Of a DNA stretch of 44,536 bases, positions 17,253 to 26,166 are shown in pieces. Location: the NCBI GenBank assembly GCA_023381555.1, contig JAMCRV010000064.1:1-44536 (forward strand). The letters run 5' to 3'. Below the pieces are notes generated by a model. It was not told the DNA's origin. It worked only from the letters and a program-made list of their open reading frames with translations, and did no database searches. Source of the DNA: Chloroflexota bacterium (GTDB lineage: Bacteria > Chloroflexota > UBA4733). Numbering within the stretch: position 1 is the stretch's first letter; each line of letters starts with the position of its first letter. The position numbers and the translations under genes are program-made.

Positions 17253-18037
17253 TGGCGCACACGGCGACGGATGCTACCCCCAGTCGCGTTGCCGTGCTCG
17301 GTGTGCCGGTCGACTGCCTCTCGCTTTCGGAGACCGTTGATCGCATCGAGCACCTCATGGCTTCCGGGCGGCAGCATCAGATTGTTACGGTCAATCCAGA
17401 GTTCCTCGTCGCAGCGCGTTACCATCGGGCATTTCGGGCCGTGCTGAGGCGGGCAAGCTTGGCGACGGCTGACGGGGCAGGGGTTGTGCTGGCAGCGCGG
17501 CTGCTGGGTAGACCGGTACGTGGTAGGGTGACAGGAGCGGACCTGCTGCCGCTCCTTGCCGAGCGCTGTGCTCTCCGTGGCTGGGGTGTCTTCTTCCTCG
17601 GGGCAGCACCTGGTGTTGCTGCGCTGGCGGCAGCGGCGTTGCAACAACACGCCCCGGGCTTGCGCGTTGCGGGGGTCTGGTCGGGTTCTCCCGTACTAGC
17701 CGATGAACCCGCAATCTTGGAGCATCTACGTCTTGCTCGACCCGAAGTACTACTCGTTGCCTATGGAGCGCCACAGCAGGATCTTTGGATCGCCCGCAAT
17801 CTTACGCGCACCTCGGTACAGGTTGCGATGGGGGTTGGAGGCGCATTCGATTTCCTTGCCGGTCGTAAGCCTCGCGCTCCGCGCTTGCTGCGGCAAGCAG
17901 GCCTCGAGTGGATCTATCGCCTCTGGCTTGAGCCCTGGCGTTACAAGCGAATGCTGGCCCTACCCGCTTTTGTCATCCTGCTGGCTCGCGATCTCTTGGC
18001 ACAACGTGTGCTATACCGACACGGTGGGCACTATTGA
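17252..18037 (+). CDS. WecG/TagA/CpsF family glycosyltransferase
   Basis: A 261-residue GT26 enzyme that adds a ManNAc-type sugar to a lipid-linked acceptor in cell-surface polymer synthesis. Visible motifs: VTVNPEFLVAARYHRAF, the catalytic TADGAGVVLAARLLG, GADLLPLLAERCALRGWGVFFLG, and GVGGAFDFLAGRKPRAPRL with the C-terminal basic/hydrophobic end. The ATG at 17252 overlaps the mtaB TGA by one base, extending the prmA-rsmE-mtaB operon. Its surface-polymer role is unrelated to the RNA-modification genes. Confidence 0.88.
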   Translation: MAHTATDATPSRVAVLGVPVDCLSLSETVDRIEHLMASGRQHQIVTVNPEFLVAARYHRAFRAVLRRASLATADGAGVVLAARLLGRPVRGRVTGADLLPLLAERCALRGWGVFFLGAAPGVAALAAAALQQHAPGLRVAGVWSGSPVLADEPAILEHLRLARPEVLLVAYGAPQQDLWIARNLTRTSVQVAMGVGGAFDFLAGRKPRAPRLLRQAGLEWIYRLWLEPWRYKRMLALPAFVILLARDLLAQRVLYRHGGHY

Positions 18038-18085
18038 CCACCCTCGAGCATTACCGTATAGTGGAGCAGTGTCGGAAGGGACGAC

Positions 18086-18577
18086 ATGCGAAACCTCAGC
18101 GTCACTCGGCGGTTACCCCCTCTTGAAGAGGTTCCGGACGAGCAGCATCTCCCAGTCAGTGGTGGCCTCGATTCAGCGAGTCTTCTGCAGTTGGTTGACG
18201 AGCAAGAAACGCTCATTGAGCAGCGCTCTCGTGACCTCGCTGTTGCCCGGCGCAGCCTCGACCGGGCGCGTACCCAGTGGCTTGTGCTGGAAAACTACGA
18301 TGCGACGGCTTCATCGCGCGAGCGGGAGGAAGCGGCAATGCACTTGGAGGGGATTGCCGCCTATGTCCAACAGCTCGAGGAGGGTATCGAGGCGTCCCGA
18401 GCGCTTATTCGCGCCTACAAGAGAGCGCGCTTCGACAACTTGCCGTGGGTGCGCGCCTATCGCTTCGTACGGAAGCAGGTGAACAAGCAGATCGGAGCAT
18501 ATAGCGCTCCCGCTCTCGAACCCCGTGGGGAGCATCCGGCACTGCAGCCGCCGCGCGAGGGTGAGCGCCGTGTCTAA
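18086..18577 (+). CDS. hypothetical coiled-coil protein
   Basis: A 163-residue protein of unknown function. The central part (about residues 35-110) is a charged heptad-like helix (LVDEQETLIEQRSRDLAVARR... and AAYVQQLEEGIEASRALIRA), then a basic segment (FVRKQVNKQIG) and a proline-rich tail. No membrane segment or signal peptide. It is 48 bases after the WecG-like gene and probably ends that operon. Confidence 0.6.
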   Translation: MRNLSVTRRLPPLEEVPDEQHLPVSGGLDSASLLQLVDEQETLIEQRSRDLAVARRSLDRARTQWLVLENYDATASSREREEAAMHLEGIAAYVQQLEEGIEASRALIRAYKRARFDNLPWVRAYRFVRKQVNKQIGAYSAPALEPRGEHPALQPPREGERRV

Positions 18578-18613
18578 TGCCTCCCGGCTGGCGCCTCGAG
18601 AGGCGTTCTCCGC

Positions 18614-19327
18614 TCAGCGTATGAGTCCCATCAGGAGTACGAGCAGCGCTACTGTGTTGTTGACGCTGTGAAGCAACATCGATGCAAACAGACTCTTCGT
18701 CACCTGAAAGGTCACAGCGAGCACACACCCCATGACGAACAACACGGGGGTAAGTAGTAGGATGAAGTGCGCTCCCCCAAACAGTGCTGCGCTGAGGATG
18801 ACCGCTGCCGGAGTACCGGCGAAGCTGTGCAGCCACTGATAGAGCACCCCGCGGAAGAGCGTCTCTTCCACGAGTGGTGCCAGGATGGAAACCACGAGCA
18901 CAGCAAGCGCTATGTCGATGGCTCCAACGTGTGCAGGTGCTTTGTTCCCGAAAATAGAGGTGACGTTCGAAGGTATGGACGTTCCGTGGTTGAAGAGGAT
19001 GGCTGCGACATAGCCGGTACCAGCAAGCAGGAGATACCACGCCGGGATGCACGCAAGCACGATGAGGAGGGGGCGCCAGCCCGGGAAGTGAAACCCGAGC
19101 CTGCTGAGGCCGCCTGTGCTCCCAATGACGGTAAGGATGACCAGGAAGAGCGTCAGGTAGAGCGCGGCTGTAACCCCCAGCGCTTCCATTGTCGGATCGT
19201 GAAGGTGCGAGAGCAGCTGCGTGAAGTGCACGATGTAGAGGACGATCCCCCAGCAGACAGCCGTGAGCAGGATGATCAGCAGAATGTGCGGAAGTCCCCA
19301 CGGCAACGGCTGGCGGGTGCGGCTCAC
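18614..19327 (-). CDS. CPBP family intramembrane metalloprotease
   Basis: A 237-residue membrane protein of the CPBP (Abi/Rce1-like) family. The three active-site motifs are present: LVEETLFRGVLYQ (EExxxxR), FGGAHFILLL (FxxxH), and LLHSVNNTVALL (HxxxN). Members cleave CAAX-like peptides or serve in bacteriocin self-immunity; the substrate here is unknown. The start GTG overlaps the upstream SDR stop as GTGA, so it is coupled to the dehydrogenase gene. Confidence 0.88.
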   Translation of the reverse strand: MSRTRQPLPWGLPHILLIILLTAVCWGIVLYIVHFTQLLSHLHDPTMEALGVTAALYLTLFLVILTVIGSTGGLSRLGFHFPGWRPLLIVLACIPAWYLLLAGTGYVAAILFNHGTSIPSNVTSIFGNKAPAHVGAIDIALAVLVVSILAPLVEETLFRGVLYQWLHSFAGTPAAVILSAALFGGAHFILLLTPVLFVMGCVLAVTFQVTKSLFASMLLHSVNNTVALLVLLMGLIR

Positions 19328-20085
19328 CGAGCTGTGAGACCTCCATCAATGACGAGGGTCGATCCAGTCACAAAAGCGCTGTCATCACAGGCCAGGTAGA
19401 GGACGGCCCTGGCGACCTCATCTGGCCGCCCCATGCGACCCATAGGTTGACGCTCAACCATCCGCTGGCGCTCCGCTACTGGGTCAGGCTGCTGGCTCAG
19501 GATCCTCTGAATCCAGGGTGAGTCTACGGTTCCAGGGCAGACGGCATTGCAGCGGATATTCTGGCTCACGTAGTCCACCGCGATCGACTTCGTCAGACCG
19601 ACCACTCCGGCCTTTGCGGCGCAGTAGGCAGCACGATTGAGCACACCAACCATACCGGCAACGGAGGCAGTGTTGACGATGACTCCGCCGCCTTGGCGAA
19701 GCATCACCGGGATGGTGTATTTGCAACCGAGATAGACACCCTTCAGATCAACGGCAAGCACACGATCCCAATCTTCCTCAGTAGTTTCGGTGACTGTCGC
19801 CGCAACACCAATACCCGCGTTATTGCACAGGATATCGATCCTCCCGTAACGCTCCACCACGGCCTTGACGTAGCGCTCTACATCGCTCCTATGGGAAACA
19901 TCCGCTTGCACGAAGAAGGCTTCGCCCCCTTGTTCCGTGATCAAGCGGACGGTTTCCTGTCCGCCGGTCTCTGAGAAGTCGACAACGGCTATACGGGCAC
20001 CTGCGGCGGCCAAGGTCTGCGCAATCGCTTGACCGATGCCGGAGCCGGCGCCCGTGACAACAGTGATTTTCCCCGCCAGTTTCAT
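19324..20085 (-). CDS. short-chain dehydrogenase/reductase
   Basis: A 253-residue classical SDR. The cofactor motif is VVTGAGSGIGQAIAQ at the N-terminus, followed by NNAGIG, the active-site Ser in VNTASVAG, and YCAAKAGV (YxxxK). The D in VVDFSE after strand 2 favours NAD(H). The substrate is not determined; glucose dehydrogenase-like and 3-oxoacyl-reductase-like enzymes look alike. It is the first gene of a two-gene unit with the CPBP protease. Confidence 0.9.
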   Translation of the reverse strand: MKLAGKITVVTGAGSGIGQAIAQTLAAAGARIAVVDFSETGGQETVRLITEQGGEAFFVQADVSHRSDVERYVKAVVERYGRIDILCNNAGIGVAATVTETTEEDWDRVLAVDLKGVYLGCKYTIPVMLRQGGGVIVNTASVAGMVGVLNRAAYCAAKAGVVGLTKSIAVDYVSQNIRCNAVCPGTVDSPWIQRILSQQPDPVAERQRMVERQPMGRMGRPDEVARAVLYLACDDSAFVTGSTLVIDGGLTAR

Positions 20086-20179
20086 GGGATCGCTGCCCTT
20101 CCTCCCTACTGCTACTAGCTCAAGCGTATGTGGCGGGGAGATGGAGCGTCAATACTGACCATCTCGCTTCCTTCCTTGA

Positions 20180-21415
20180 TCACCCTTGAATGGCTCCGAG
20201 CGTGACCGTGCGACTGAGCGTAGCACCACGAGGGTTCACCCAGGTGACATTGACTTTCTGTCCTGGCTTCAGCTCTTGTAGAGCGGCGAGGAGCTCCGAC
20301 GTACTGGTGATCCCGTGGGTATCGATCTTCGTGATCACATCACCACGCCGGATACCAGCTTGTTCCGCGGGCGCTGAAGGATTGACACTCACTACGAGAG
20401 CTCCCGGCGTATTCGCGAAGCCGAACTGGGCGGCGATACCAGCAGAGTTGGTGGTCACGGTGACGCCGAGGTATGCGTAGGTAACGTGTCCGTCCTTGAT
20501 GAGCTCCTGTGCGATGCGGTTGGCAGTGTTGATCGCGATGGCAAAGCCGATACCTTGGGCTTGGGGTCCTCCTGGTTCAGACTGCCCTGCTTGGAGCGTG
20601 TTGATTCCTATGACACGCCCTTGCAGGTCAACCAGTGGGCCACCACTGTTCCCAGGATTGATGGGAGCACTGGTCTGGATCACATCGAAGAGGAAGGTGC
20701 CCGGAGTACTGGCCGTAGCTGGTTCCTGGACCGTACGACCGAGGGCGCTCACGACCCCCGTTGTCACGGTTGGACCACCGCGCAGGGCAAGGGCATTGCC
20801 GATAGCGACAACCCACTGACCGACTTGAAGCTTGTCAGAGTCGCCAAGGGGTAAAGGGGTGAGATTGGCCCCCTGCACCTGCACTACAGCGAGGTCTGTT
20901 CGCGGGTCTGCGCCGACGAGTCGTGCGGGATACTGCTTGGCTCCGTCCGCCGTTGTAACAAGGAGACGCTGCGCGCCCCGGATGACGTGGTCATTCGTTA
21001 AGATGTGACCTTCATGATCGATAACGATGCCGGTGCCGGCACCGGCCGGGACGATGTCTCCGCCGAAGGATGAGAGCTGAACTTGCTCGTTGGTGATCTG
21101 TACGACACCGGGTGTGTCAAGCTGGGCGACAAGGGCAAACGCATCTTGTGCCAGCGTGCTAGCCGTGTTGATCGTAGTTATTGCGCGTGCAGCACGTGGG
21201 CTTGACGTTGAGGTTGATGTTGCCAGCGACGTCGCGGGCGTCCGGGTGGTCGTCGCTGGCGATGATACGGACCGGGTCGTCTGGGGTGTTGTGATAGTTG
21301 CTGCTGATAGTGCTGCAGTTGCAGTTCCTGATGCTGCCTGTCCGAACGCGGAGCAGCCAGACAGAACCACCAATACGGTGAGATAGGGAGCTAGGCGCAA
21401 GAGCTTCATCATCAC
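20180..21415 (-). CDS. HtrA/DegP-type serine protease lipoprotein with PDZ domain
   Basis: A 411-residue secreted serine protease of the S1C family, for envelope protein quality control. The signal peptide ends in a lipobox (VVLSGC), followed by a Ser/Thr-rich linker of about 60 residues. The catalytic triad is His in LTNDHVIRG, Asp in DPRTDLAVVQV and Ser in PGNSGGPLVDL. A single PDZ domain (GALVVSVNPSAPAEQAGI...) ends the protein. The long Thr/Ser linker is common in surface-anchored Chloroflexota and Actinobacteria proteins. Confidence 0.92.
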   Translation of the reverse strand: MMMKLLRLAPYLTVLVVLSGCSAFGQAASGTATAALSAATITTPQTTRSVSSPATTTRTPATSLATSTSTSSPRAARAITTINTASTLAQDAFALVAQLDTPGVVQITNEQVQLSSFGGDIVPAGAGTGIVIDHEGHILTNDHVIRGAQRLLVTTADGAKQYPARLVGADPRTDLAVVQVQGANLTPLPLGDSDKLQVGQWVVAIGNALALRGGPTVTTGVVSALGRTVQEPATASTPGTFLFDVIQTSAPINPGNSGGPLVDLQGRVIGINTLQAGQSEPGGPQAQGIGFAIAINTANRIAQELIKDGHVTYAYLGVTVTTNSAGIAAQFGFANTPGALVVSVNPSAPAEQAGIRRGDVITKIDTHGITSTSELLAALQELKPGQKVNVTWVNPRGATLSRTVTLGAIQG

Positions 21416-21484
21416 TCCTCTACGCTGAACAGGGCCGCGCTAGCTTTGGGAGAAGCACAAATAGGGCCGAATGTCGCCTCTCGG

Positions 21485-22384
21485 TCAGCCTTTGATACCG
21501 GTGATGCTGATTCCCTCCACCAGAATTCGCTGGGTCGCGTAGAAGAGAATGATGATTGGCAGGATCGTCACGGTCGTAGCGGCCATTAGGTAGGGCCAGG
21601 CCAGCTTTTCCACGAAGTTGCTCTGGAACAGTTGCAGACCGAGGGCGACCGGGTACTTGTGCTGGCTGTTGAGGTAGATGAGTGGCCCGAGGTAGTTATC
21701 CCAGGCCCCCATGAATTGGAACAGGCCGACCACTGCCAGTGCCGGCTTTGCCAGCGGCAGGATAATGCGCACGAGAATACCGAGGTCTGATGCACCGTCG
21801 ATGCGCGCCGCTTCGGACAGTTCCTGGGGAATACTCAGAAAGAACTGGCGCAGCAGAAAGATAAAGTAGGCGCTGCCGAAGAAAGCCGGCACGATGAGCG
21901 GCTTGTAGCTGTTGATCCAGCCGAGGTGCTTGAAAGTGATGAAGAGGGGCACCATGGTCACCTGGAAGGGGATCATCATGGTGGCGAGACAGATGGCGAA
22001 CAGGACGTTGCGGCCCTTCCAGCGCAGCCTGGCAAAGCCGTACGCTGCCAGCGCGCAGGACAGCAACTGGCCGATGACGGTCAACAAGGCGTAGCGGAAG
22101 GAGTTCAGGAAGAACAGACCGAAAGGCTGGGCGCGCATGGCTTCCGGATAGTTGGCGAAGCGCATCGGCCAGGGCAGCCAGATCGGCGGCACGTGGTAGG
22201 TTTGCACATCGTTCTTGAGCGACGTCGAGAGCATCCAGATCAGCGGCAGGACGAAGATGAGGGCAAGGGCGAGCATGCCTAGGTAGAACAGGCCACTGCG
22301 CAGGATGGAACCAGCGTCAAACTCCGTCCGCGCACCCCGCGCGGCGGCGGGAGTGTACGCTTTGGGCAACACCGCTTGACTCAT
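21485..22384 (-). CDS. carbohydrate ABC transporter permease (MalG-like)
   Basis: A 299-residue inner-membrane permease with about six helices and the EAA motif SEAARIDGASDLGILVRIIL (about residues 197-216), which docks the ATPase. It is the last of three importer genes (binding protein, MalF-like, MalG-like); the gap to the MalF-like gene is 17 bases. No ATPase gene is present, so a shared MsmK/UgpC-type ATPase is probably encoded elsewhere. It is closely similar to the permease at 25054-26007. Confidence 0.92.
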   Translation of the reverse strand: MSQAVLPKAYTPAAARGARTEFDAGSILRSGLFYLGMLALALIFVLPLIWMLSTSLKNDVQTYHVPPIWLPWPMRFANYPEAMRAQPFGLFFLNSFRYALLTVIGQLLSCALAAYGFARLRWKGRNVLFAICLATMMIPFQVTMVPLFITFKHLGWINSYKPLIVPAFFGSAYFIFLLRQFFLSIPQELSEAARIDGASDLGILVRIILPLAKPALAVVGLFQFMGAWDNYLGPLIYLNSQHKYPVALGLQLFQSNFVEKLAWPYLMAATTVTILPIIILFYATQRILVEGISITGIKG

Positions 22385-22401
22385 ACGATACCCCTCCCAG
22401 C

Positions 22402-23337
22402 CTAGTCCACTTGGCCGCCATAGTACACCTTGGCGCCTCCGGTGCGGAAAATCAGTACGGTGAAGACGACGATGATGACGAAGAGCACCCAGGCCATTGC
22501 CGAGGCGTAGCCCATCTTAAAGAACTGGAAGGCGTTCTGATACAGATATACGGCGTAGAGGTTCGTGGCGTTATCTGGTCCACCCTGCGTGAGTAGCCAG
22601 GGCAGGGTGAAGTATTGGAAGGTGCCGATCATACTGGTAATGGCGACGAAGAGGATAGCAGGGGATGACATCGGCACCGTGACGTTCCAGAAGCGCTGCC
22701 AGCGGTTGGCGCCATCGACCACCGCCGCGTCGTAGAGGCTGCGGGGAACATCCTGCAAGGCGCCCAGGAAGATGAGGATGGCGCTGCCGCTGGCCCAGAC
22801 GTTGATGAAGATAAGCGATAGCTTCGCGAGCCGCAGGGAAGAAAGCCACGGTACGGCTGGAATATTGAAGGTGGCGAGGATGTTGTCGATCAGCCCGTAG
22901 TTGGGGTTATACATCCAGAGCCAGACCATCGCCGACGCGACGGCTGGTACGATGGAAGGCACGAAGAAGGCTGTGCGGAACAGCGCCCGAAAGCGCATTT
23001 CCTTGTTGAGCAGGTTCGCCATCAGGAAGGAGATGATCAGAACGGCCGGCACGCCGACGACGACAAAGTAGATGGTGTTCCCCAGCACGGTCTGGAAGAG
23101 GTTATCGTGCTGGAATAAGTTGACGTAGTTGGCCCAGCCGATGAAGCGCGGTGGGTTGAGCACGTCATAGGCCGTGAAGCTGTAGTACAACGAAGCCAGA
23201 ATCGGATAGGCGGTCCAGAAGATGAAGCCCAACAGCCAGGGCATCACAAAGAGCATGCCTATCACGAAGCGCCGCCACTCCCGCCTAGTTGCTGCCTGCC
23301 GGTGAGATCGCGAAGCCGCTGTCGATAGCACTGCCAT
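22402..23337 (-). CDS. carbohydrate ABC transporter permease (MalF-like)
   Basis: A 311-residue membrane protein with about six helices. The EAA loop is in VPRSLYDAAVVDGANRWQRF. The N-terminus before the first helix is short and basic, as usual for the MalF-like partner of sugar importers. It lies between the binding protein and the MalG-like permease genes, with short gaps, and should be in one operon with them. Confidence 0.92.
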   Translation of the reverse strand: MAVLSTAASRSHRQAATRREWRRFVIGMLFVMPWLLGFIFWTAYPILASLYYSFTAYDVLNPPRFIGWANYVNLFQHDNLFQTVLGNTIYFVVVGVPAVLIISFLMANLLNKEMRFRALFRTAFFVPSIVPAVASAMVWLWMYNPNYGLIDNILATFNIPAVPWLSSLRLAKLSLIFINVWASGSAILIFLGALQDVPRSLYDAAVVDGANRWQRFWNVTVPMSSPAILFVAITSMIGTFQYFTLPWLLTQGGPDNATNLYAVYLYQNAFQFFKMGYASAMAWVLFVIIVVFTVLIFRTGGAKVYYGGQVD

Positions 23338-23370
23338 AGTTCTTCGTACCTTCCGCAGCCGATCGGGCTG

Positions 23371-24843
23371 CTACCCGTTCGGAAACTGCTGTTGCATCTG
23401 GCTGGTCACTGTCTGCTGCAACTGCTTCAACGCCTCCGCAGGTTGCGCCTTACCGTAGAGCACGTTCTGCAGCGCCGTGTTCCACTGCGTGGCCGTGAAG
23501 CTCTCGATCGGATTGGAGGGGATGTCGTAGAGCTTGTCATTCTTCTTCGCCGAGTTGATATAAAAGTCCAGTCCCTTGTACTTGCTGGCATCCACCTTGT
23601 CAAGGAAAGAGATGCGCGCCCCCAGCCAGCCTGTTCCATCGAAGATCGTCTGCTCAGCGGTATCACCGACCAGGAACTCGATCACCTGGAAGGCTTCATT
23701 CGTATTCTTGGCGCCCTTGGGGATGAAGGCGTTATGCCCTCCGGTGGACTGGAACATGAAACCCTTCCGCGAGGCCGGCACCGGCGCCCACGTGTAGGCA
23801 AACTCCCGGCTCGGAGAACTGTGCGCCAGCTCACCAGGGGCCCAGTAACCGTTGACATTCATATCTTCCACGCCGGAGGGGAAGGCAGCCGTCGGGCTTT
23901 CCGTCCAAGTGCCGTAGCTGTTGTGGAAGCCGGCCACTGTCCGGGCGCCACCCGCGATGTCGTAGATCTTCTTGACCGTTGTCATGGCCTCCGCCAGTTG
24001 ATCGTTGGCGAAGTTGAACTTTCCGGTGTTCTCGTCGAAGTACTGGATGCCCCATGCCTGGCCCCAGTAGAAGGGGTTGCCGCCGCCGAATGCCCCACCC
24101 ATCGCATCCAGTGGATCGATTCCAAGCACGCTGATACTGCCATTCGAAGCCTTCTTGGTGAGCTCCTGCTGCATCTGGGTAAGCGTGCCCCAATCCCAGG
24201 AGAGCTTCGTGGGATCGATGTTGAGCGCTTTGAGGTTGGTCATGTCCAGACAGAGTGCGTAGCGCACGAAAGCTTCCACCGCTGGCACGCCGAAGGTCTT
24301 GCCTTTGTAGCTGGCATAGGACCAGGAGGAGGCGGGGATGTCCGTCTTGTTGATGACTTTGCTCTGGGCAATCATGCTGTCCAGCGGGATGGCGGCGCCA
24401 CGCGCCCAGAATTCCGGGTAGGGCGCGTTGCCTACGGCGACGTTCGGCGGGCTGCCACCAGCAATGGCGGTCAGCAGCTTGGTGTTGTTGTTGGCCGTCA
24501 GCCAGTGGACATTGAAGTTGGGCAGCGCGGACGCCATCTTGCTATTCAGCGCATGCCAGGTTTGGATCGCCGTGGCGCCGCCCCAGCCGTACCAGAGATC
24601 GAGCGTCGTCGTCGCTCCTTTGTGCGTCTCGCCTGCCGCCGGCGTGGGAGTGGGTTTCGGGGCAGCGGCCGCCGCTTTTTGACTCGTCGATGTTGTCTTC
24701 GCAGCTGCCGTGGAACTTGTAGACGTGCTCGCCTGGGTTGCCGCCGTGCTGCTTGTACCGCACGCGGCGAGGAGCACCGCTCCAACTGGCAAGAAAGCTG
24801 CTGCACGCAAGACTTCGCGACGGGACCGTACTGGTTGTGTCAT
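23371..24843 (-). CDS. sugar-binding lipoprotein of the ABC importer
   Basis: A 490-residue extracellular solute-binding protein (family 1). The N-terminus is RSRREVLRAAAFLPVG followed by a lipobox (LLAAC), so lipid-anchored, and the arginine pair suggests possible Tat export. A long Ser/Thr/Ala linker follows, then the binding domain (TTLDLWYGWGGATAIQTWHA). AAGGAGG precedes the ATG. The ligand is a sugar or sugar-like compound by family; not more specific. Confidence 0.9.
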   Translation of the reverse strand: MTQPVRSRREVLRAAAFLPVGAVLLAACGTSSTAATQASTSTSSTAAAKTTSTSQKAAAAAPKPTPTPAAGETHKGATTTLDLWYGWGGATAIQTWHALNSKMASALPNFNVHWLTANNNTKLLTAIAGGSPPNVAVGNAPYPEFWARGAAIPLDSMIAQSKVINKTDIPASSWSYASYKGKTFGVPAVEAFVRYALCLDMTNLKALNIDPTKLSWDWGTLTQMQQELTKKASNGSISVLGIDPLDAMGGAFGGGNPFYWGQAWGIQYFDENTGKFNFANDQLAEAMTTVKKIYDIAGGARTVAGFHNSYGTWTESPTAAFPSGVEDMNVNGYWAPGELAHSSPSREFAYTWAPVPASRKGFMFQSTGGHNAFIPKGAKNTNEAFQVIEFLVGDTAEQTIFDGTGWLGARISFLDKVDASKYKGLDFYINSAKKNDKLYDIPSNPIESFTATQWNTALQNVLYGKAQPAEALKQLQQTVTSQMQQQFPNG

Positions 24844-25053
24844 CGAACAATCCTCCTTGACGTATCTATCTCACGCTGTGATGCCGAAGACTGTGAGCTG
24901 TGCTGACCGCGATCCCCAGCAGTGCTGCCGGGGAATGGGCTGGAGGGGAGCGCAGATCAGCCAGGCGCGCTCCTGTAGCCTTACCAACTGGTGCTGGAAT
25001 CGTCGATGGTATGTTCCTCCTTCCACTCTTGCGAGGTTCCGTGAGCCGAACGG

Positions 25054-26007
25054 TCACCCTCGCAGCCCCGAGATCGCGATACCCTGTACGAACACTCGCT
25101 GGGTCAGCAGGAAGAGCACGATGAGCGGGACGATGGAGACCATAGTGGCGCTCATGAGGTAAGGCCAGATGAGCTTCTCCACAAAGGAGCTCTGCATGAG
25201 CTGTAGACCGAGAGCAACTGGGTACAGGTGCGTGGAATCGAGGTAGATGAGGGGTCCAAGATAGTTATCCCAGGTGAAGAAGAACTCGAAGAGAGCCAGA
25301 ACGGCGAGCGCCGGCTTCGCTAGTGGGAGCACGATGTCGAGGAAGATCCGTAGCTCAGTGGCGCCATCGATATGCGCTGCCTCAGAGAACTCGGTCGGAA
25401 TTGTGAGAAAGAACTGGCGCAGGAGGAAGATGAAGTAGCCGCTGCCGAAGAAAGTGGGAATGATCAGAGGGCGGTAGGTGTTGATCCACCCAAGTGCGCG
25501 GAAGATCAGGAAGAGTGGAATCATTGTCACCTGGTCAGGCAGCATCATGGTTGCCAGGCATAGGGCAAAGAGCACGTCTCGACCGCGCCAGCGCAGACGG
25601 CTAAAGCCGTAGGCAGCAAGGGAGCACGAGACGAGCTCACCAAGAACGGCGGCGCCGGAATACTGCAGGCTATTGAGAAAGAAGAGCCCGAAGGGTTGAA
25701 CGCGCAATGCCTCAAGATAGTTCTGTGGCCGGACCGGCCAGGGAAGCCAGACGGGAGGCACGTGGTACACCTGGGCATCGTTCTTGACCGAGGTGGATAT
25801 CATCCAGAGTAACGGTAGGACGAAGAGCAGAGCGAGCGTCCACCACAACGCGGTGAGAGCAACGCGGCTGAGCCAGCGCTTGTGGGCGCCGGTAGGATCG
25901 CCAGTGATCTTGACCCGGCGATTGTGACGGATCGAGGGTTGGTGCTGCACGACCCGAGGATACCCAACGTGCGCGAGGTCACGACTACTCAGGTAGGATG
26001 TAGCCAT
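25054..26007 (-). CDS. second MalG-like carbohydrate ABC permease (paralogue)
   Basis: A permease of about 317 residues, start taken at ATG 26007. It closely resembles the 21485-22384 permease along its length: both share KND-(A/V)-Q-x-YHVPP, PFGLFFLNS, SCxLAAYGF and an IDGA EAA loop. Its partners (binding protein, MalF-like) are not next to it on the 5' side; 210 bases separate it from the binding-protein gene downstream. It may be the survivor of a duplicated importer operon, or it may give the importer a second permease choice. The gene reads intact. Confidence 0.88.
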   Translation of the reverse strand: MATSYLSSRDLAHVGYPRVVQHQPSIRHNRRVKITGDPTGAHKRWLSRVALTALWWTLALLFVLPLLWMISTSVKNDAQVYHVPPVWLPWPVRPQNYLEALRVQPFGLFFLNSLQYSGAAVLGELVSCSLAAYGFSRLRWRGRDVLFALCLATMMLPDQVTMIPLFLIFRALGWINTYRPLIIPTFFGSGYFIFLLRQFFLTIPTEFSEAAHIDGATELRIFLDIVLPLAKPALAVLALFEFFFTWDNYLGPLIYLDSTHLYPVALGLQLMQSSFVEKLIWPYLMSATMVSIVPLIVLFLLTQRVFVQGIAISGLRG

Positions 26008-26166
26008 GCGTGCGAGTACGCTTCTCTCTTCCCAGATCACTGTCGTAGGGATGGCTACGAGCTGACACCGGCGATGGTCGGAGGTTGGCATCGCTGCGGA
26101 GAGCGTGCCGATTCCTGCTGAGTAGCGTACAGCGATCGCTGGCTACGAGACAAGACAAGAAGTAGC

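Noticed and set aside
23392-24906. A 504-codon open frame on the plus strand.
   Set aside because: It lies antisense to the sugar-binding lipoprotein gene, which has clear signal peptide, lipobox and ribosome-binding site. The open frame is a by-product of GC-rich codon use.
24869-25040. A strong GGAAGGAGGAAC site followed by an open frame on the minus strand.
   Set aside because: No standard start codon follows (the next codons are ATA CCA), and the translation has no protein character. Kept only as a possible relic.
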